From positions 186,001 through 250,000 of the forward strand of contig NZ_JACGWZ010000004.1 of the NCBI RefSeq assembly GCF_014137975.1: a stretch of DNA of 64,000 nt. Direction: 5' to 3'. The notes beneath the pieces were generated by a model. It did not search any database. It was not told the origin of the DNA and saw only the letters and a program-made list of their open reading frames with translations. Source of the stretch: Halosaccharopolyspora lacisalsi. Lineage in GTDB: Bacteria > Actinomycetota > Actinomycetes > Mycobacteriales > Pseudonocardiaceae. Positions 33,237-41,321 of the stretch are shown here, one piece after another. Positions within the stretch are counted from its first letter, which is position 1, and every line of letters begins with the position of its first letter. The position numbers and the translations under genes were made by a program.

Positions 33237-34163
33237 TCAGTGCCGGACCGGCTGCGGGACGGCGAGGTCGGCGGTCGGAAGCTGCGAGGTCTTCGCGTCC
33301 GGAGCATGCCGGTCCAACATGTCCAGGCCGATGCGGGCGCGTCGCACGCGTTCGCGTCCGAGCAGGGTGGCGGTGGGAGTCAGGTGCAGGCCGCTGGGAT
33401 AGATGTTGGGGGCGTTGCGCAGGCCGAACTTGAGGTAGACCGGCGCGGCCACCCGCACGATCTCGGCGATCTCGTAGTGCCGGACGAACCCTCCCAGATC
33501 GTCGGGGGACTCGACGTAGACGTCCAGGGGCAGGGAGGTGGCGGCACGGATGCTCGCGATCTGGGGGATCGACAGGTCGGTGGGCACGTTGTAGGTGTCG
33601 GCACCGAGATCCTCCGCGATGCGTATCGAGGCCGGGTTCGCCAGTCCCATCTGCACGCTGGCCTTGAAACGCAGGTCGGAGGGAAGTTCTCCGGCCGCGC
33701 GCATTCGTGCGGCCACGGCCAGCACACCGAGGTCGGTGATCAGCACACTGCGCAGTCCGGCCTCGGCGGTGCGCCGGACGTCCTCCAGGACGTGCACCAG
33801 TTGTTCGGTGCCCCGCGCCTGGGCCGCGACGCTCCCGGAGATCGTGGCCATGCTGCCGGTGTCCCAGGCCGCCACGGGCCTGGCGAACAAACTCACCTCC
33901 GCGTGTCCGGCGAGTTCGGCCATCTCGGCCAGTTCGTCGCCCGTGAGCAGCATTCCTCCGCTGCCCTGGGAGATCCGGTGGATGGTGACGTCATGGGTAC
34001 GAGCCTGCTCGAAGACTCCGCGCAGTACCTCCGGACCTTCCACGCTGGGAATCTCGACGCGGTACTGCGCGCCGTCCGGGAAGCGTTTCGTACTGGTGGG
34101 AGCCTCACCGGACTCGGTGGCAGGCAGCCCTTGCGAGCTGAGGAAATCGCGTGTCTGTTGCAC
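33237..34163 (-). CDS. U32-peptidase-like TIM-barrel protein, first gene of the sugar-acid operon
   Basis: A 308-aa protein whose barrel-like pattern (VLRGVFEQARTHDVTIHRIS, SVLITDLGVLAVAARMR, LRFKASVQMGLANPAS, LGADTYNVPTDLSIPQIASI, LPLDVYVESPDDL) resembles the collagenase-like U32 family, but without the classical U32 signature peptide, so proteolysis is not supported. Its place at the head of an operon with lactonase, sugar acid dehydratase and semialdehyde dehydrogenase suggests a step in sugar-acid metabolism. GTG 34163 is preferred over TTG 34229 because the perfect palindrome 34184-34198 would otherwise lie inside the gene; the RBS (GGACGG) is weak, so the start is uncertain. Confidence 0.7.
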   Translation of the reverse strand: MQQTRDFLSSQGLPATESGEAPTSTKRFPDGAQYRVEIPSVEGPEVLRGVFEQARTHDVTIHRISQGSGGMLLTGDELAEMAELAGHAEVSLFARPVAAWDTGSMATISGSVAAQARGTEQLVHVLEDVRRTAEAGLRSVLITDLGVLAVAARMRAAGELPSDLRFKASVQMGLANPASIRIAEDLGADTYNVPTDLSIPQIASIRAATSLPLDVYVESPDDLGGFVRHYEIAEIVRVAAPVYLKFGLRNAPNIYPSGLHLTPTATLLGRERVRRARIGLDMLDRHAPDAKTSQLPTADLAVPQPVRH

Positions 34164-34173
34164 GGGCCCGTCC

Positions 34174-34198
34174 GTTCGATATTCCGAACATTGTTCGG
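34174..34198. promoter_or_regulatory. Perfect palindrome, candidate IclR operator of the sugar-acid operon
   Basis: CCGAACATTGTTCGG (34184-34198) is a perfect inverted repeat with 6-bp arms and a 3-base centre. It overlaps GTTCGATATTCCGAAC (34174-34189), whose ends GTTCG/CGAAC also pair. It lies 21 bp before the U32-like gene and 158 bp before the divergent IclR gene. A weaker relative with GTTCGA lies at 34299-34304, nearer the iclR start. Confidence 0.6.
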
Positions 34199-34355
34199 CA
34201 ATCGTATGCCGGGGTGACGAACAGGTCAACAGTCCTTCGGGGAGAGTGCTTTCAGGTCCACCCGTCAGTGCTGGTCATGTGCGGTGGTCGGGTACGATGT
34301 TCGAAATACCGGTCAAGTGTTGGTGCGTCCGGGCGGCGTACCGGGAAGGGCGCCG

Positions 34356-35123
34356 ATGGCACGTGCGGTACCTGCGGTGGAGCGAGCTTTCGACATCCTC
34401 GAGCTGTTCCTCGACGAGCACGAGCTCAACCCTCCGGAGATCACCGCCAGACTGGGGCTGCCTCGCACGACCGTGCACGAGCTGGTCAGCACCCTCGTCG
34501 AGCGGGAGTACCTGACACCGGCGACCAGGGACAGCAGCCGCTTCCGGCTCGGCGTCCGCGGGTTCCAGCTGGGCTCCGCCTACGCGGAGCGCCTCGACCT
34601 GGCTCGGGAGGGGCAGCTCGTCGCGGAGGGAATCGCCGAGAAGTGCCACGAGACGGTGCACATCGCCGTGCGGGAGGGCACCGAGGTGCTCTACGTCGCC
34701 AAGGTGGACAGCACGCATCCGGTGCGAATGGTCTCCGCCGTCGGACGGCGGCTTCCGGCCCACTGCACGGCGGTGGGCAAGGCCCTGTTGGCGACGTTGC
34801 CGCGTAAACGGGTCGACGAGCTCTACGCCGACACCGGGTTGATCGCGATGACCGACAACAGCATCACCAGCCGTCGCGCCCTGCACGGCGAGCTGGAGGA
34901 GATCCGCGCCGGCGACGGTGTGGCACGGGAGCACTGCGAGTCCAACGACGCCGTCGCCTGCGTCGCGGCACCGGTGCGGGATCACTCCGGCGCGGTGGTG
35001 GCCGCCGTGAGCATCTCCGCCCCGATCCTGCGTTTCGACGACGACGTCGAGGCGTTCCTGCGTGATCTCGCCCGCCAGGGGGCCGACGAGTTGTCACATC
35101 GGCTCGGTTTCCTCGCCTCCTGA
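34356..35123 (+). CDS. IclR family transcriptional regulator
   Basis: A 255-aa regulator. Winged HTH at about 5-65 (AVERAFDILELFLDE, ITARLGLPRTTVHELVSTL) and the IclR effector domain at about 75-250 (KCHETVHIAVREGTEVLYVAK, LPAHCTAVGKALLATLP, EHCESNDAVACVAAPVRD, VVAAVSISAP). It is divergent from the sugar-acid operon and close to a symporter gene, and similar palindromes lie at those promoters, so it most likely controls this locus in response to a sugar acid or keto-deoxy acid. ATG 34356 follows GGGAAGGG. Its last 30 bp overlap the convergent small membrane gene. Confidence 0.88.
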   Translation: MARAVPAVERAFDILELFLDEHELNPPEITARLGLPRTTVHELVSTLVEREYLTPATRDSSRFRLGVRGFQLGSAYAERLDLAREGQLVAEGIAEKCHETVHIAVREGTEVLYVAKVDSTHPVRMVSAVGRRLPAHCTAVGKALLATLPRKRVDELYADTGLIAMTDNSITSRRALHGELEEIRAGDGVAREHCESNDAVACVAAPVRDHSGAVVAAVSISAPILRFDDDVEAFLRDLARQGADELSHRLGFLAS

Positions 35124-35405
35124 CGTCTGCGGGGACAGCGGTCTGAGCTTCAGCCACATCAGGAACAACGCGCCCACGAGCAACATCGCGATCCCCGTCC
35201 AGAGATTGATGTTGACTCCCTCGGCCTTGTGAATCGCCTGCGGGCCGGCGAAGACACCCGCCGCCCCGATGAGGACTCCGTAGACGAGGAACAGGCCACC
35301 GATGATGGCTCGTATGTCGAACAGCTGACCGAACTTCGACTTGTGGGCGGGTTCGGTGCTCGCGTCGTGCTGTGGGGACGGGGGTGCGGTGTCGTTGTCG
35401 GTCAT
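35094..35405 (-). CDS. Small membrane protein accompanying the sodium/solute symporter
   Basis: A 103-aa protein with a polar acidic start, helices at about 34-55 (IIGGLFLVYGVLIGAAGVFA) and 67-88 (NLWTGIAMLLVGALFLMWL), and a charged tail. It lies 26 bp after the symporter on the same strand; small two-helix proteins next to SSS permeases are common in actinobacteria, but the role is unknown. ATG 35405 has CGAGGAGGAA upstream. It overlaps the end of iclR by 30 bp on the opposite strand. Confidence 0.75.
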   Translation of the reverse strand: MTDNDTAPPSPQHDASTEPAHKSKFGQLFDIRAIIGGLFLVYGVLIGAAGVFAGPQAIHKAEGVNINLWTGIAMLLVGALFLMWLKLRPLSPQTSGGEETEPM

Positions 35406-35431
35406 CGCGGTTCCTCCTCGAGGGTGGTGCG

Positions 35432-37099
35432 TCACAGGGTGAAGGGCACGTAGCACAGGGCGGCCAGCGCGACGGCGCCCCACCCGAGCAGGGCGGGCCG
35501 GCGGTACCAGGCGCCGTCTCCCGGTGCGTGCTCGCCCTTGTCCTGCGCGGAGGCCCTGGTGTAGACGAGCCCCTCCAGCTCGCTGGCGGCCTTCGGCCGG
35601 GTCGCCAGGCTGATGGGCACGCTCACGACCACGTTGACGATGAAGGCGATGATCGCCGCGGTCATGTTGGCGGCCTGGTCGGTGCTCAGCGGAACGTATC
35701 CGGTGCTGTAGGAGGCGTAGAACGCCACCGGCGCCAGGGTTCCGAGCAGCAGCCCCCAGAAACCGGCCTTGGCGGTCATCCGCTTCCAGAACAGGGCCAG
35801 GATGAAGGTGGCGAACAGCGGCACGTTGAAGAACGAGAACAACGTCTGCATGTAGTTCATGATGTTGCTGAACGAGGCGGCGATGAACGCCGTGCCCATT
35901 CCGACGACCACCCCGATCACGGTGATCACGCGCCCGACCGTCACGTAGTGCTTGTCGGGCATCCGCGGCTTGACGTAGGCCTGCCAGATGTCGTTGGTGA
36001 ACACCGTGTTGAAGCTGGAGACGTTGGCGGCCATACCGGCCATGAACGAGGCCATCAGACCGGTCACGGCGAGACCGAGCACCCCGTTGGGCAGCAGCTC
36101 CCGCATCAGCAGCGGAATGGCCTGGTTGTACTCGTAGGCACTGCTCGGGCCGCCGATGCTGGGCGCGATGACCAGGGCGATCAGGCCGGGAAGCACCACG
36201 ATCAGCGGGATGAACATCTTCGGGAAGGCCGCGATCAGCGGAGTACGCCGTGCCGCCGAGAGGTTCTTGGCCGACAGCGAGCGCTGCACCTCGGCGAAGT
36301 TGGTCGTCCAGTACCCGAAGGAGATCGCGAATCCGAGCCCGAGCGTGATCCCCAGCCAGTTCGTGCCCAGCGGGTTCTGCTCGCCGAACCCGGTTCCGCC
36401 CCATGCGCTGAGGAACTGTGCTCCCTCGCTGGCGACCACCTTGTCGATCAGCCCGTCGAAGCCGCCGACCCGGATCAGCCCGAGCACGGTCAGCGGGACC
36501 AGCGCCGCGATGATGACGAAGAACTGCAGCACCTCGTTGTAGATGGCCGAGGTCAGTCCGCCGATGACGATGTAGGCGAGCACGAACACGCCCGAGACCA
36601 CGATGGACACCGGCAGCGGCCACCCCAGCAGCGTGCGCAGGATGATCCCGAGGGCGAACAGGTTGACTCCGGCGATGAGTACCGAGGCGATCGCGAACAG
36701 GCTCGAGCTCAACAGATGCGAGGAGGGGCTGAATCTCCGCAGCAGGAACTCGGGGACGCTGCGCACCTTCGAGTTGTAGTAGAACGGCATCATGACCAGG
36801 CCGAGAAAGACCATGGCCGGGATGGCCCCGATCAGGTACCAGTGCACTGTGTAGGCACCGTACTGCGCGCCGTTGGCGGCCATCCCCAGGATCTCGGTCG
36901 CCCCGAGGTTCGCCGAGACGAATGCCAGCCCGGTGACCCAGGCGGGAAGCGACCGTCCCGAGAGGAAGAAGTCAAGACTGCTGTTGACGCTGCGCTTCGC
37001 CACCAGGGCGATGCCCAGCACCACGACGAAGTACGTGGCGAGGATGAGGTAGTCCAGCCAGTTCATCGACAGGCGTAGCCCGTCGGCCAAGTAGTGCAT
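35432..37099 (-). CDS. Sodium/solute symporter (SSS family), probable sugar or sugar-acid importer
   Basis: A 555-aa membrane protein with about 13-14 helices. SSS patterns include DFFLSGRSLPAWVTGLAFVS, GATEILGMAANGAQYG, GGLTSAIYNEVLQFF, FGYWTTNFAEVQRSLSAKN and AANVSSFNTVFTNDIW. It resembles SglT-type sodium/glucose carriers. It probably brings in the substrate of the neighbouring sugar-acid enzymes. ATG 37099 is chosen over an earlier start at 37228, because the operator-like repeat at 37179-37193 would then lie inside the gene. Confidence 0.88.
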   Translation of the reverse strand: MHYLADGLRLSMNWLDYLILATYFVVVLGIALVAKRSVNSSLDFFLSGRSLPAWVTGLAFVSANLGATEILGMAANGAQYGAYTVHWYLIGAIPAMVFLGLVMMPFYYNSKVRSVPEFLLRRFSPSSHLLSSSLFAIASVLIAGVNLFALGIILRTLLGWPLPVSIVVSGVFVLAYIVIGGLTSAIYNEVLQFFVIIAALVPLTVLGLIRVGGFDGLIDKVVASEGAQFLSAWGGTGFGEQNPLGTNWLGITLGLGFAISFGYWTTNFAEVQRSLSAKNLSAARRTPLIAAFPKMFIPLIVVLPGLIALVIAPSIGGPSSAYEYNQAIPLLMRELLPNGVLGLAVTGLMASFMAGMAANVSSFNTVFTNDIWQAYVKPRMPDKHYVTVGRVITVIGVVVGMGTAFIAASFSNIMNYMQTLFSFFNVPLFATFILALFWKRMTAKAGFWGLLLGTLAPVAFYASYSTGYVPLSTDQAANMTAAIIAFIVNVVVSVPISLATRPKAASELEGLVYTRASAQDKGEHAPGDGAWYRRPALLGWGAVALAALCYVPFTL

Positions 37100-37178
37100 C
37101 GTTGTGCCCTCGCCTAGGGAGATCTCACCGGTTCCGGCGTCGTGCACGCGGGCGCCCGGCAACGTTTTGTTCGGTACT

Positions 37179-37193
37179 TCGGACAGTGTTCGA
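37179..37193. promoter_or_regulatory. Operator-like near-palindrome upstream of the symporter
   Basis: TCGGACAGTGTTCGA has 6-bp arms with one mismatch around a 3-base centre and agrees at 11 of 15 positions with CCGAACATTGTTCGG at 34184-34198. Another GTTCGG lies just before it (37169-37174). It is 80 bp upstream of the symporter start. Shared IclR control of transport and catabolism is inferred. Confidence 0.5.
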
Positions 37194-37306
37194 AACTTAT
37201 GACAGGCGTGGGGCGTGGTCAAGGCCATTCGTGAAGCTGGTCATGCGAAAAACCGGCAAAGCGGACGTGGAGGCCTTGACCTGGCGGGTCGGACGCCGCA
37301 CCATGT

Positions 37307-37326
37307 CATACCAACCGGCCGGTATG
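37307..37326. promoter_or_regulatory. Palindrome upstream of the MHS-type transporter
   Basis: CATACCAACCGGCCGGTATG has perfect 6-bp ends (CATACC/GGTATG) and a CCGGCCGG core, 87 bp before ATG 37413. Such repeats are typical operator sites of GntR or TetR regulators, but no regulator gene is adjacent on that side; it differs from the IclR-type sites. Confidence 0.45.
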
Positions 37327-37412
37327 TACTCCCACGATCACGGAACGTGCTGCGGACAACCCCACGAGTCAGGCTCGCGTGGTTGGTCGCCGCCTGTCCA
37401 AGGAGACCGCCG

Positions 37413-38798
37413 ATGACGGACCCGAACACCGCCTCGCGCGAACCGGAACCGAAGACACCCACCAAGCTGCTGGCGGCGGGCCTCGTGGCCAGTTCGATCG
37501 AGTGGTACGACTTCTTCGTCTACGCCACCGCCGCGGCGCTGGTGTTCGGTCCGCTTTTCTTTCCCCAGGCCACACCGCTGATCGCCGCGCTGCTGGCGTT
37601 CAGCACGTTCTGGGCCGGATTCATCGCCCGTCCGCTCGGTGGTGTCGTGTTCGGACACTTCGGCGATCGCTTCGGGCGCAAACCCGCGCTGGTGACCTGC
37701 CTGGTGCTGATGGGCTCGGCGACGTTCGCGATCGGACTGCTGCCCACCGAGACCTCGATCGGCGCCGCGGCTCCGATACTGCTGGTGACGTTGCGCTTCC
37801 TCCAGGGAATCGCGGTCGGCGGGCAGTGGGGCGGGATCACCCTGCTGCTCACGGAGAGCGCCGGAAGGGGCAGCCGCGGGAAGGCGGGAACCTTCGGGCA
37901 GATGGGCGTGCCGTCAGGCGTGATCCTCGGCAACGTCGCCTTCCTGGTCACGGCCGCGACGATGAGCGAGGAAGCCTTCGCGAGCTGGGGATGGCGGATT
38001 CCCTTCCTGCTCAGCGCCCTGCTGTTCCCGGTGGTGCTGTTCATTCAACTGCGGATCGAGGACACGCCCGTGTACCGGCAGCTGAGCGAGCGCGCCGCCG
38101 AACGAGCCGAACGGACTCCGAAGGCGCCGCTGGCCGAGGCCCTGCGCACTCACAGCAGGCAGATCCTGTTCGGTGCCGGGCTGCTGTTCGCCAGCAACGC
38201 CATTTTCTACGTCAGCATCGCCGGTGTCCTCGACTACGGCACGAGGGAACTGGGGTTGGACTACGACAGCCTGCTCGCCGTGAGCCTCGCCTCCGCGGCG
38301 GTCGGCATGATAGTCATCTACGTCTCCGGCCTGCTGTCGGACCGTTTCGGACGCCGTCCGCTGCTGCTGGCCGGTTCGGGACTGATCGTGGTCTGGGCCT
38401 TCCCGTTCTTCTGGCTCGTCGACACCGGATCGCTGGCGCTGATCGCCGTGGCGGTCACGGTGGGCGGTGCGGGTTCCAGCCTGGCCTACGGGCCCCTGGC
38501 GGCTTACCTCTCCGAACTGTTCGAGCCACGGGTTCGCTACTCCGGAGCCTCGATGGCTTACCAGCTCGCGGCCATCCTCATCAGCGGAGGCACCCCGTTC
38601 ATCATGACCGCACTGCTGGCCGCGACCGGAACATCGGCGGCAGTGTCGGCGTTCCTGCTGGTGATGGGGCTGTGCACGCTGGGGTCGACCCTGATGCTGG
38701 CCGAAACCCGTCCGACCCGTTCGAGCACGGAGGTTCCGGAGCCCCACTCGGCACGTTCGAGCGGGGACGTGTCGAAAACCTCGGGCACAGCGGGGTGA
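37413..38798 (+). CDS. MFS metabolite:H+ symporter (MHS family)
   Basis: A 461-aa transporter with 12 helices. The start LVASSIEWYDFFVYATAAALVF, the A-motif GHFGDRFGRKPAL, RFLQGIAVGGQWGG and LSDRFGRRPLLLAG are typical of the ShiA/ProP/KgtP-like MHS group, which carries organic acids and compatible solutes. The substrate is unknown; proximity to the sugar-acid locus allows 2-oxoglutarate, shikimate-type or sugar-acid substrates. AAGGAGA precedes ATG 37413. A Ser/Thr-rich tail of about 30 residues follows the last helix. Confidence 0.85.
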   Translation: MTDPNTASREPEPKTPTKLLAAGLVASSIEWYDFFVYATAAALVFGPLFFPQATPLIAALLAFSTFWAGFIARPLGGVVFGHFGDRFGRKPALVTCLVLMGSATFAIGLLPTETSIGAAAPILLVTLRFLQGIAVGGQWGGITLLLTESAGRGSRGKAGTFGQMGVPSGVILGNVAFLVTAATMSEEAFASWGWRIPFLLSALLFPVVLFIQLRIEDTPVYRQLSERAAERAERTPKAPLAEALRTHSRQILFGAGLLFASNAIFYVSIAGVLDYGTRELGLDYDSLLAVSLASAAVGMIVIYVSGLLSDRFGRRPLLLAGSGLIVVWAFPFFWLVDTGSLALIAVAVTVGGAGSSLAYGPLAAYLSELFEPRVRYSGASMAYQLAAILISGGTPFIMTALLAATGTSAAVSAFLLVMGLCTLGSTLMLAETRPTRSSTEVPEPHSARSSGDVSKTSGTAG

Positions 38799-38903
38799 CC
38801 CGGTGCCACGCCCGCGCCGACTCGAATCGATCCCGGTCGGCGCGGGACGTGGGGCTTCCCGGTTTCGCGCGAAACCGGACCATCCCCACCCATCGGGTGG
38901 CAC

Positions 38904-39125
38904 CTACCGGTCGAAGGCGCCTGTCTTCACGGTGTTGAGGAAGGTGTTCCACCGCGCCGGGGGCACGGTGAAGTGCCCAACGGCCCGGTCCTTGCTGTCG
39001 CGCACGCCCACGGCCCGTGCGGTGAGGGCGACCTCGACGCAGTCCTGAGCACCGCTGGAGTAGGTGGACTTCTTGAACACCGCCGACCGGCGTAAGGCTT
39101 CATCGGGCGTGGGGGTTGCCTTCAT
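38904..39125 (-). CDS. DUF397 domain protein
   Basis: A 73-aa protein with the DUF397 pattern AVFKKSTYSSGAQDCVEVA, then VGVRDSKDR and FTVPPARWNTFLN. In actinomycetes DUF397 genes sit next to an XRE-type regulator with a DUF5753 domain (the BldB/AbaA-like systems), and the two are thought to work together. Here the partner just upstream is broken. ATG 39125 starts it. Confidence 0.85.
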   Translation of the reverse strand: MKATPTPDEALRRSAVFKKSTYSSGAQDCVEVALTARAVGVRDSKDRAVGHFTVPPARWNTFLNTVKTGAFDR

Positions 39126-39185
39126 TGCTGCCTACCTCTGGGCTTGCCCTGTGCAAGGGCTCCACCATGCTAATCAGGCCGGGGT

Positions 39186-39600
39186 TCATCCCATCGTGCG
39201 GAGGATGTGCTCGATGCGGTCGCACGACTCCTTCGGGTCGAGCGCTTGCCGAACCGCTGAGTCGAGCGCCGAGGTGTGTCGGCGCAGTTCGGGGTAGCGC
39301 TCCAGAAAACCGGAGGTGGCCACGGACTCCGAGAACACGACGTCGGGGTCCTGCTCCTCGGAAAGCCGAGCAAGGCAAAGGTTTGCCCTTGTGCCGCGTG
39401 CTCACCGGCCTCGAACGTCAGGACCAGCACTTCCACGTCGGCAGCATGCTCCAGGACGAGCAAATGTTGTAGCTGCGCTCGCATGACTGCGCGCCCACCG
39501 ACCTGGCGGTGCAGAGCTCCTTCGTTGATTACGGCGGTGAACCGAAACTTCGGGTCCTGCAATCGGTGCTGCCGCTGCATCCGAAGCTCGACTAGGCGGG
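39186..39600 (-). pseudogene. DUF5753 (XRE-type regulator) remnant: N-terminus lost and frameshifted
   Basis: Reading the minus strand from about 39600: LRMQRQHRLQDPKFRF, VINEGALHRQVGGRAVMRAQ, FEAGEHAAQGQTFALLGF match the C-terminal DUF5753 domain of HTH regulators. At about 39360 one base is missing in a Pro codon; in the next frame the expected end continues, EEQDPDVVFSES, then SGFLERYPELRR, to a TGA at 39186-39188. The HTH N-terminal half is absent: upstream sequence belongs to a plus-strand zinc-finger gene. It is therefore a decayed partner of the intact DUF397 gene. Confidence 0.75.
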
Positions 39601-39605
39601 GCCCG

Positions 39606-40274
39606 GTGGTGTGGTGGAACTCGGTGTACGGGTGGCGGCACGCGTTCTCACCGGAGGCGAAGCCGCGTCCGGAGCAGGAGCGGGTCACGCTGTGCGGGCA
39701 GGCGGTCGTACTGATCGATCCGTCCGAGTTGGACTGGTTGATGCCGACCTGCGACACGTGCATGGACCGGGCGAAGCAGTGGTCCCAGCAGCGTCAGGAT
39801 GCGATCGCCGAGCGCCGTCGTGATCAGCGCCGCCGTCGGGGGTGGTTGTGGATGACTGCCCACGAGCTCGGTGTTTGGCTGACTCTCGGTGTGCTGCTGG
39901 CCGCGCCGTTCCTGCTACTGCTACTGGTGCCGGTGCGCGGTGGGAACGGACATCACGCCCACGCCGGGCCGGGCACGCTGACCGTGGTCCAGCTCCACCG
40001 CACGATCAGGGGACACCCGCACGATTTTGGGGAAAATCGTGACCCCGACGACGAGATCATCGTCTGGCCATCCGAAGACCACCCCGAACCCGGCTGGGAC
40101 GAAGCCGGCTGGATCGAGCCCGATCCCACCCCGCTGGAACGCGACCTCCAGCGCCTGCTGACCCCACCGGTCGAGGACACCTACGTCGGCCGCCACCGCC
40201 TCGGCGAACCCGGCGAGATGCATCCACCCTCACCGAGCGCGCGCATCGGGCTCGCCGAACCGATCTCCGCATAG
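39606..40274 (+). CDS. Zinc-finger membrane protein, hypothetical
   Basis: About 222 aa from GTG 39606 (other GTG starts at 39609 and 39624). Early residues RHAF, LCGQ and PTCDTC place His12, Cys30, Cys49 and Cys52 in an arrangement like the small zinc-finger proteins of Pseudonocardiaceae. A basic region (ERRRDQRRRRGW) precedes one membrane helix at about 86-108 (LGVLLAAPFLLLLLVPV), and a Pro/Asp/Glu-rich tail follows. The gene is joined to the DUF5753 remnant at its 5' end, so the start and upstream part may be disturbed. Function unknown. Confidence 0.55.
   Translation: MVWWNSVYGWRHAFSPEAKPRPEQERVTLCGQAVVLIDPSELDWLMPTCDTCMDRAKQWSQQRQDAIAERRRDQRRRRGWLWMTAHELGVWLTLGVLLAAPFLLLLLVPVRGGNGHHAHAGPGTLTVVQLHRTIRGHPHDFGENRDPDDEIIVWPSEDHPEPGWDEAGWIEPDPTPLERDLQRLLTPPVEDTYVGRHRLGEPGEMHPPSPSARIGLAEPISA
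40020..40041. repeat. Palindrome CACGATTTT-GGGG-AAAATCGTG inside a coding region
   Basis: A perfect inverted repeat with 9-bp arms and GGGG centre, AT-rich relative to its surroundings, within the zinc-finger membrane gene. The ends CGATTTT/AAAATCG are the same as those of the 41-bp repeat at 59661-59701. Confidence 0.6.
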
Positions 40275-40313
40275 CTGTTCCGGGGCTTACGGGCGCCCGG
40301 GGCCTCTCACGAC

Positions 40314-40352
40314 GGTGCCCGCCCCCGAGCGGAGGTCTCGGGGACGGGCACC
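40314..40352. terminator. Bidirectional terminator hairpin
   Basis: GGTGCCCGCCCCCGA (40314-40328) and TCGGGGACGGGCACC (40338-40352) pair over 15 bp with one mismatch, between the zinc-finger gene (plus) and the end of pruB (minus). Confidence 0.7.
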
Positions 40353-40364
40353 GGGCCGAGGTCG

Positions 40365-41294
40365 TCACCCGGAGCTCAGCAGCGAGCGGGCGAAGAAGGC
40401 CAGATTGGCGGGCCGCTCGGCCAGGCGGCGCATGAAGTAGCCGTACCACTCGTCGCCGTAGGCGACGTAGACCCGCATCCTGTTGCCCTCGGCGGCGAGC
40501 CGCCGCTGTTCGGCGGGACGGATGCCGTAGAGCATCTGGAACTCGTAGTCCTCGGCCGCTCTCCCGGTCTCGGTGGCCAGTTGCCGCGCGATGCTGATCA
40601 TGCGCGGGTCGTGGGAGGCCACCATGGGATAGCCCGAGCCGGCCATGAGGGTCCGGAGGCAGCGGACGTAGGAGCGGTCCACCTCGTGCTTGGCCTGGAA
40701 GGCCACCGAGGCGGGCTCGGAGTAGGCGCCCTTGCACAACCGCACCCGCGAGCCCGCGCCGGCCAGGTCACGGCAGTCCTGTTCGGTGCGGTGCAGGTAG
40801 GCCTGGAGCACCGCACCGACCCACGGAAAGTCCACCCGGAGATTGCTCAGCACGTCCAGAGTGGCGTCCGTGGTGGTGTGGTCCTCCATGTCCAGGGTCA
40901 CGGTGGTACCGGCGTCCGCCGCCGCCTCGCAGATCAGCCGGGCGTTGTCCAGCGCGATCTTGTTGCCGTCGTGGGGCAGTTGCTGTCCCACCGCCGAGAG
41001 CTTCACCGAGACCTCGGCGTTGCCCGCCAGGCCGGCGGAGTCCAGTTCGGACAGCATCAGCCGGTAGGCCCGCACGGTATCGGCCGCCTGGTCGGCGTCC
41101 GTGGTGTCCTCGCCGAGGTGGTCGAGGGTGACGGACATCCCACGCCCGGCCAGCTCGCGGATGACCGCGAGTGCGTCCTGCGGCGTGGTGCCCGGGACGA
41201 AGCGGTCCACCACGGAACGGGTCAGCGGGTTGCCCTCCACCATCCGCTTGACGCCCCCCGACCGGGCGGCAGCCAGCAGTGTGCTGCGCAGCAT
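40365..41294 (-). CDS. pruB: Proline dehydrogenase
   Basis: A 309-aa monofunctional FAD-dependent proline dehydrogenase, oxidising proline to pyrroline-5-carboxylate and passing electrons to the membrane quinone pool. Family motifs: TLDHLGEDTTDADQA, VSVKLSAVGQQL, LDMEDHT, RVRLCKGAY and the C-terminal YGDEWYGYFMRRLAERPAN. ATG 41294 has AAGGAGG upstream. It lies 27 bp after pruA, an operon in which PruA takes the unstable product. Confidence 0.92.
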   Translation of the reverse strand: MLRSTLLAAARSGGVKRMVEGNPLTRSVVDRFVPGTTPQDALAVIRELAGRGMSVTLDHLGEDTTDADQAADTVRAYRLMLSELDSAGLAGNAEVSVKLSAVGQQLPHDGNKIALDNARLICEAAADAGTTVTLDMEDHTTTDATLDVLSNLRVDFPWVGAVLQAYLHRTEQDCRDLAGAGSRVRLCKGAYSEPASVAFQAKHEVDRSYVRCLRTLMAGSGYPMVASHDPRMISIARQLATETGRAAEDYEFQMLYGIRPAEQRRLAAEGNRMRVYVAYGDEWYGYFMRRLAERPANLAFFARSLLSSG

Positions 41295-41321
41295 CGTGGC
41301 CTCCTTGGCGCGGTCTCGGAC

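Noticed and set aside
33237-34163. Assigning the U32-like protein as a collagenase-type protease
   Set aside because: The U32 signature segment is not seen, and all neighbours are sugar-acid genes.
35372-37078. 568-codon plus-strand frame in the symporter region
   Set aside because: It is antisense to a clear 13-14 helix symporter; the product is His/Gly/Arg/Asp-rich with no domain.
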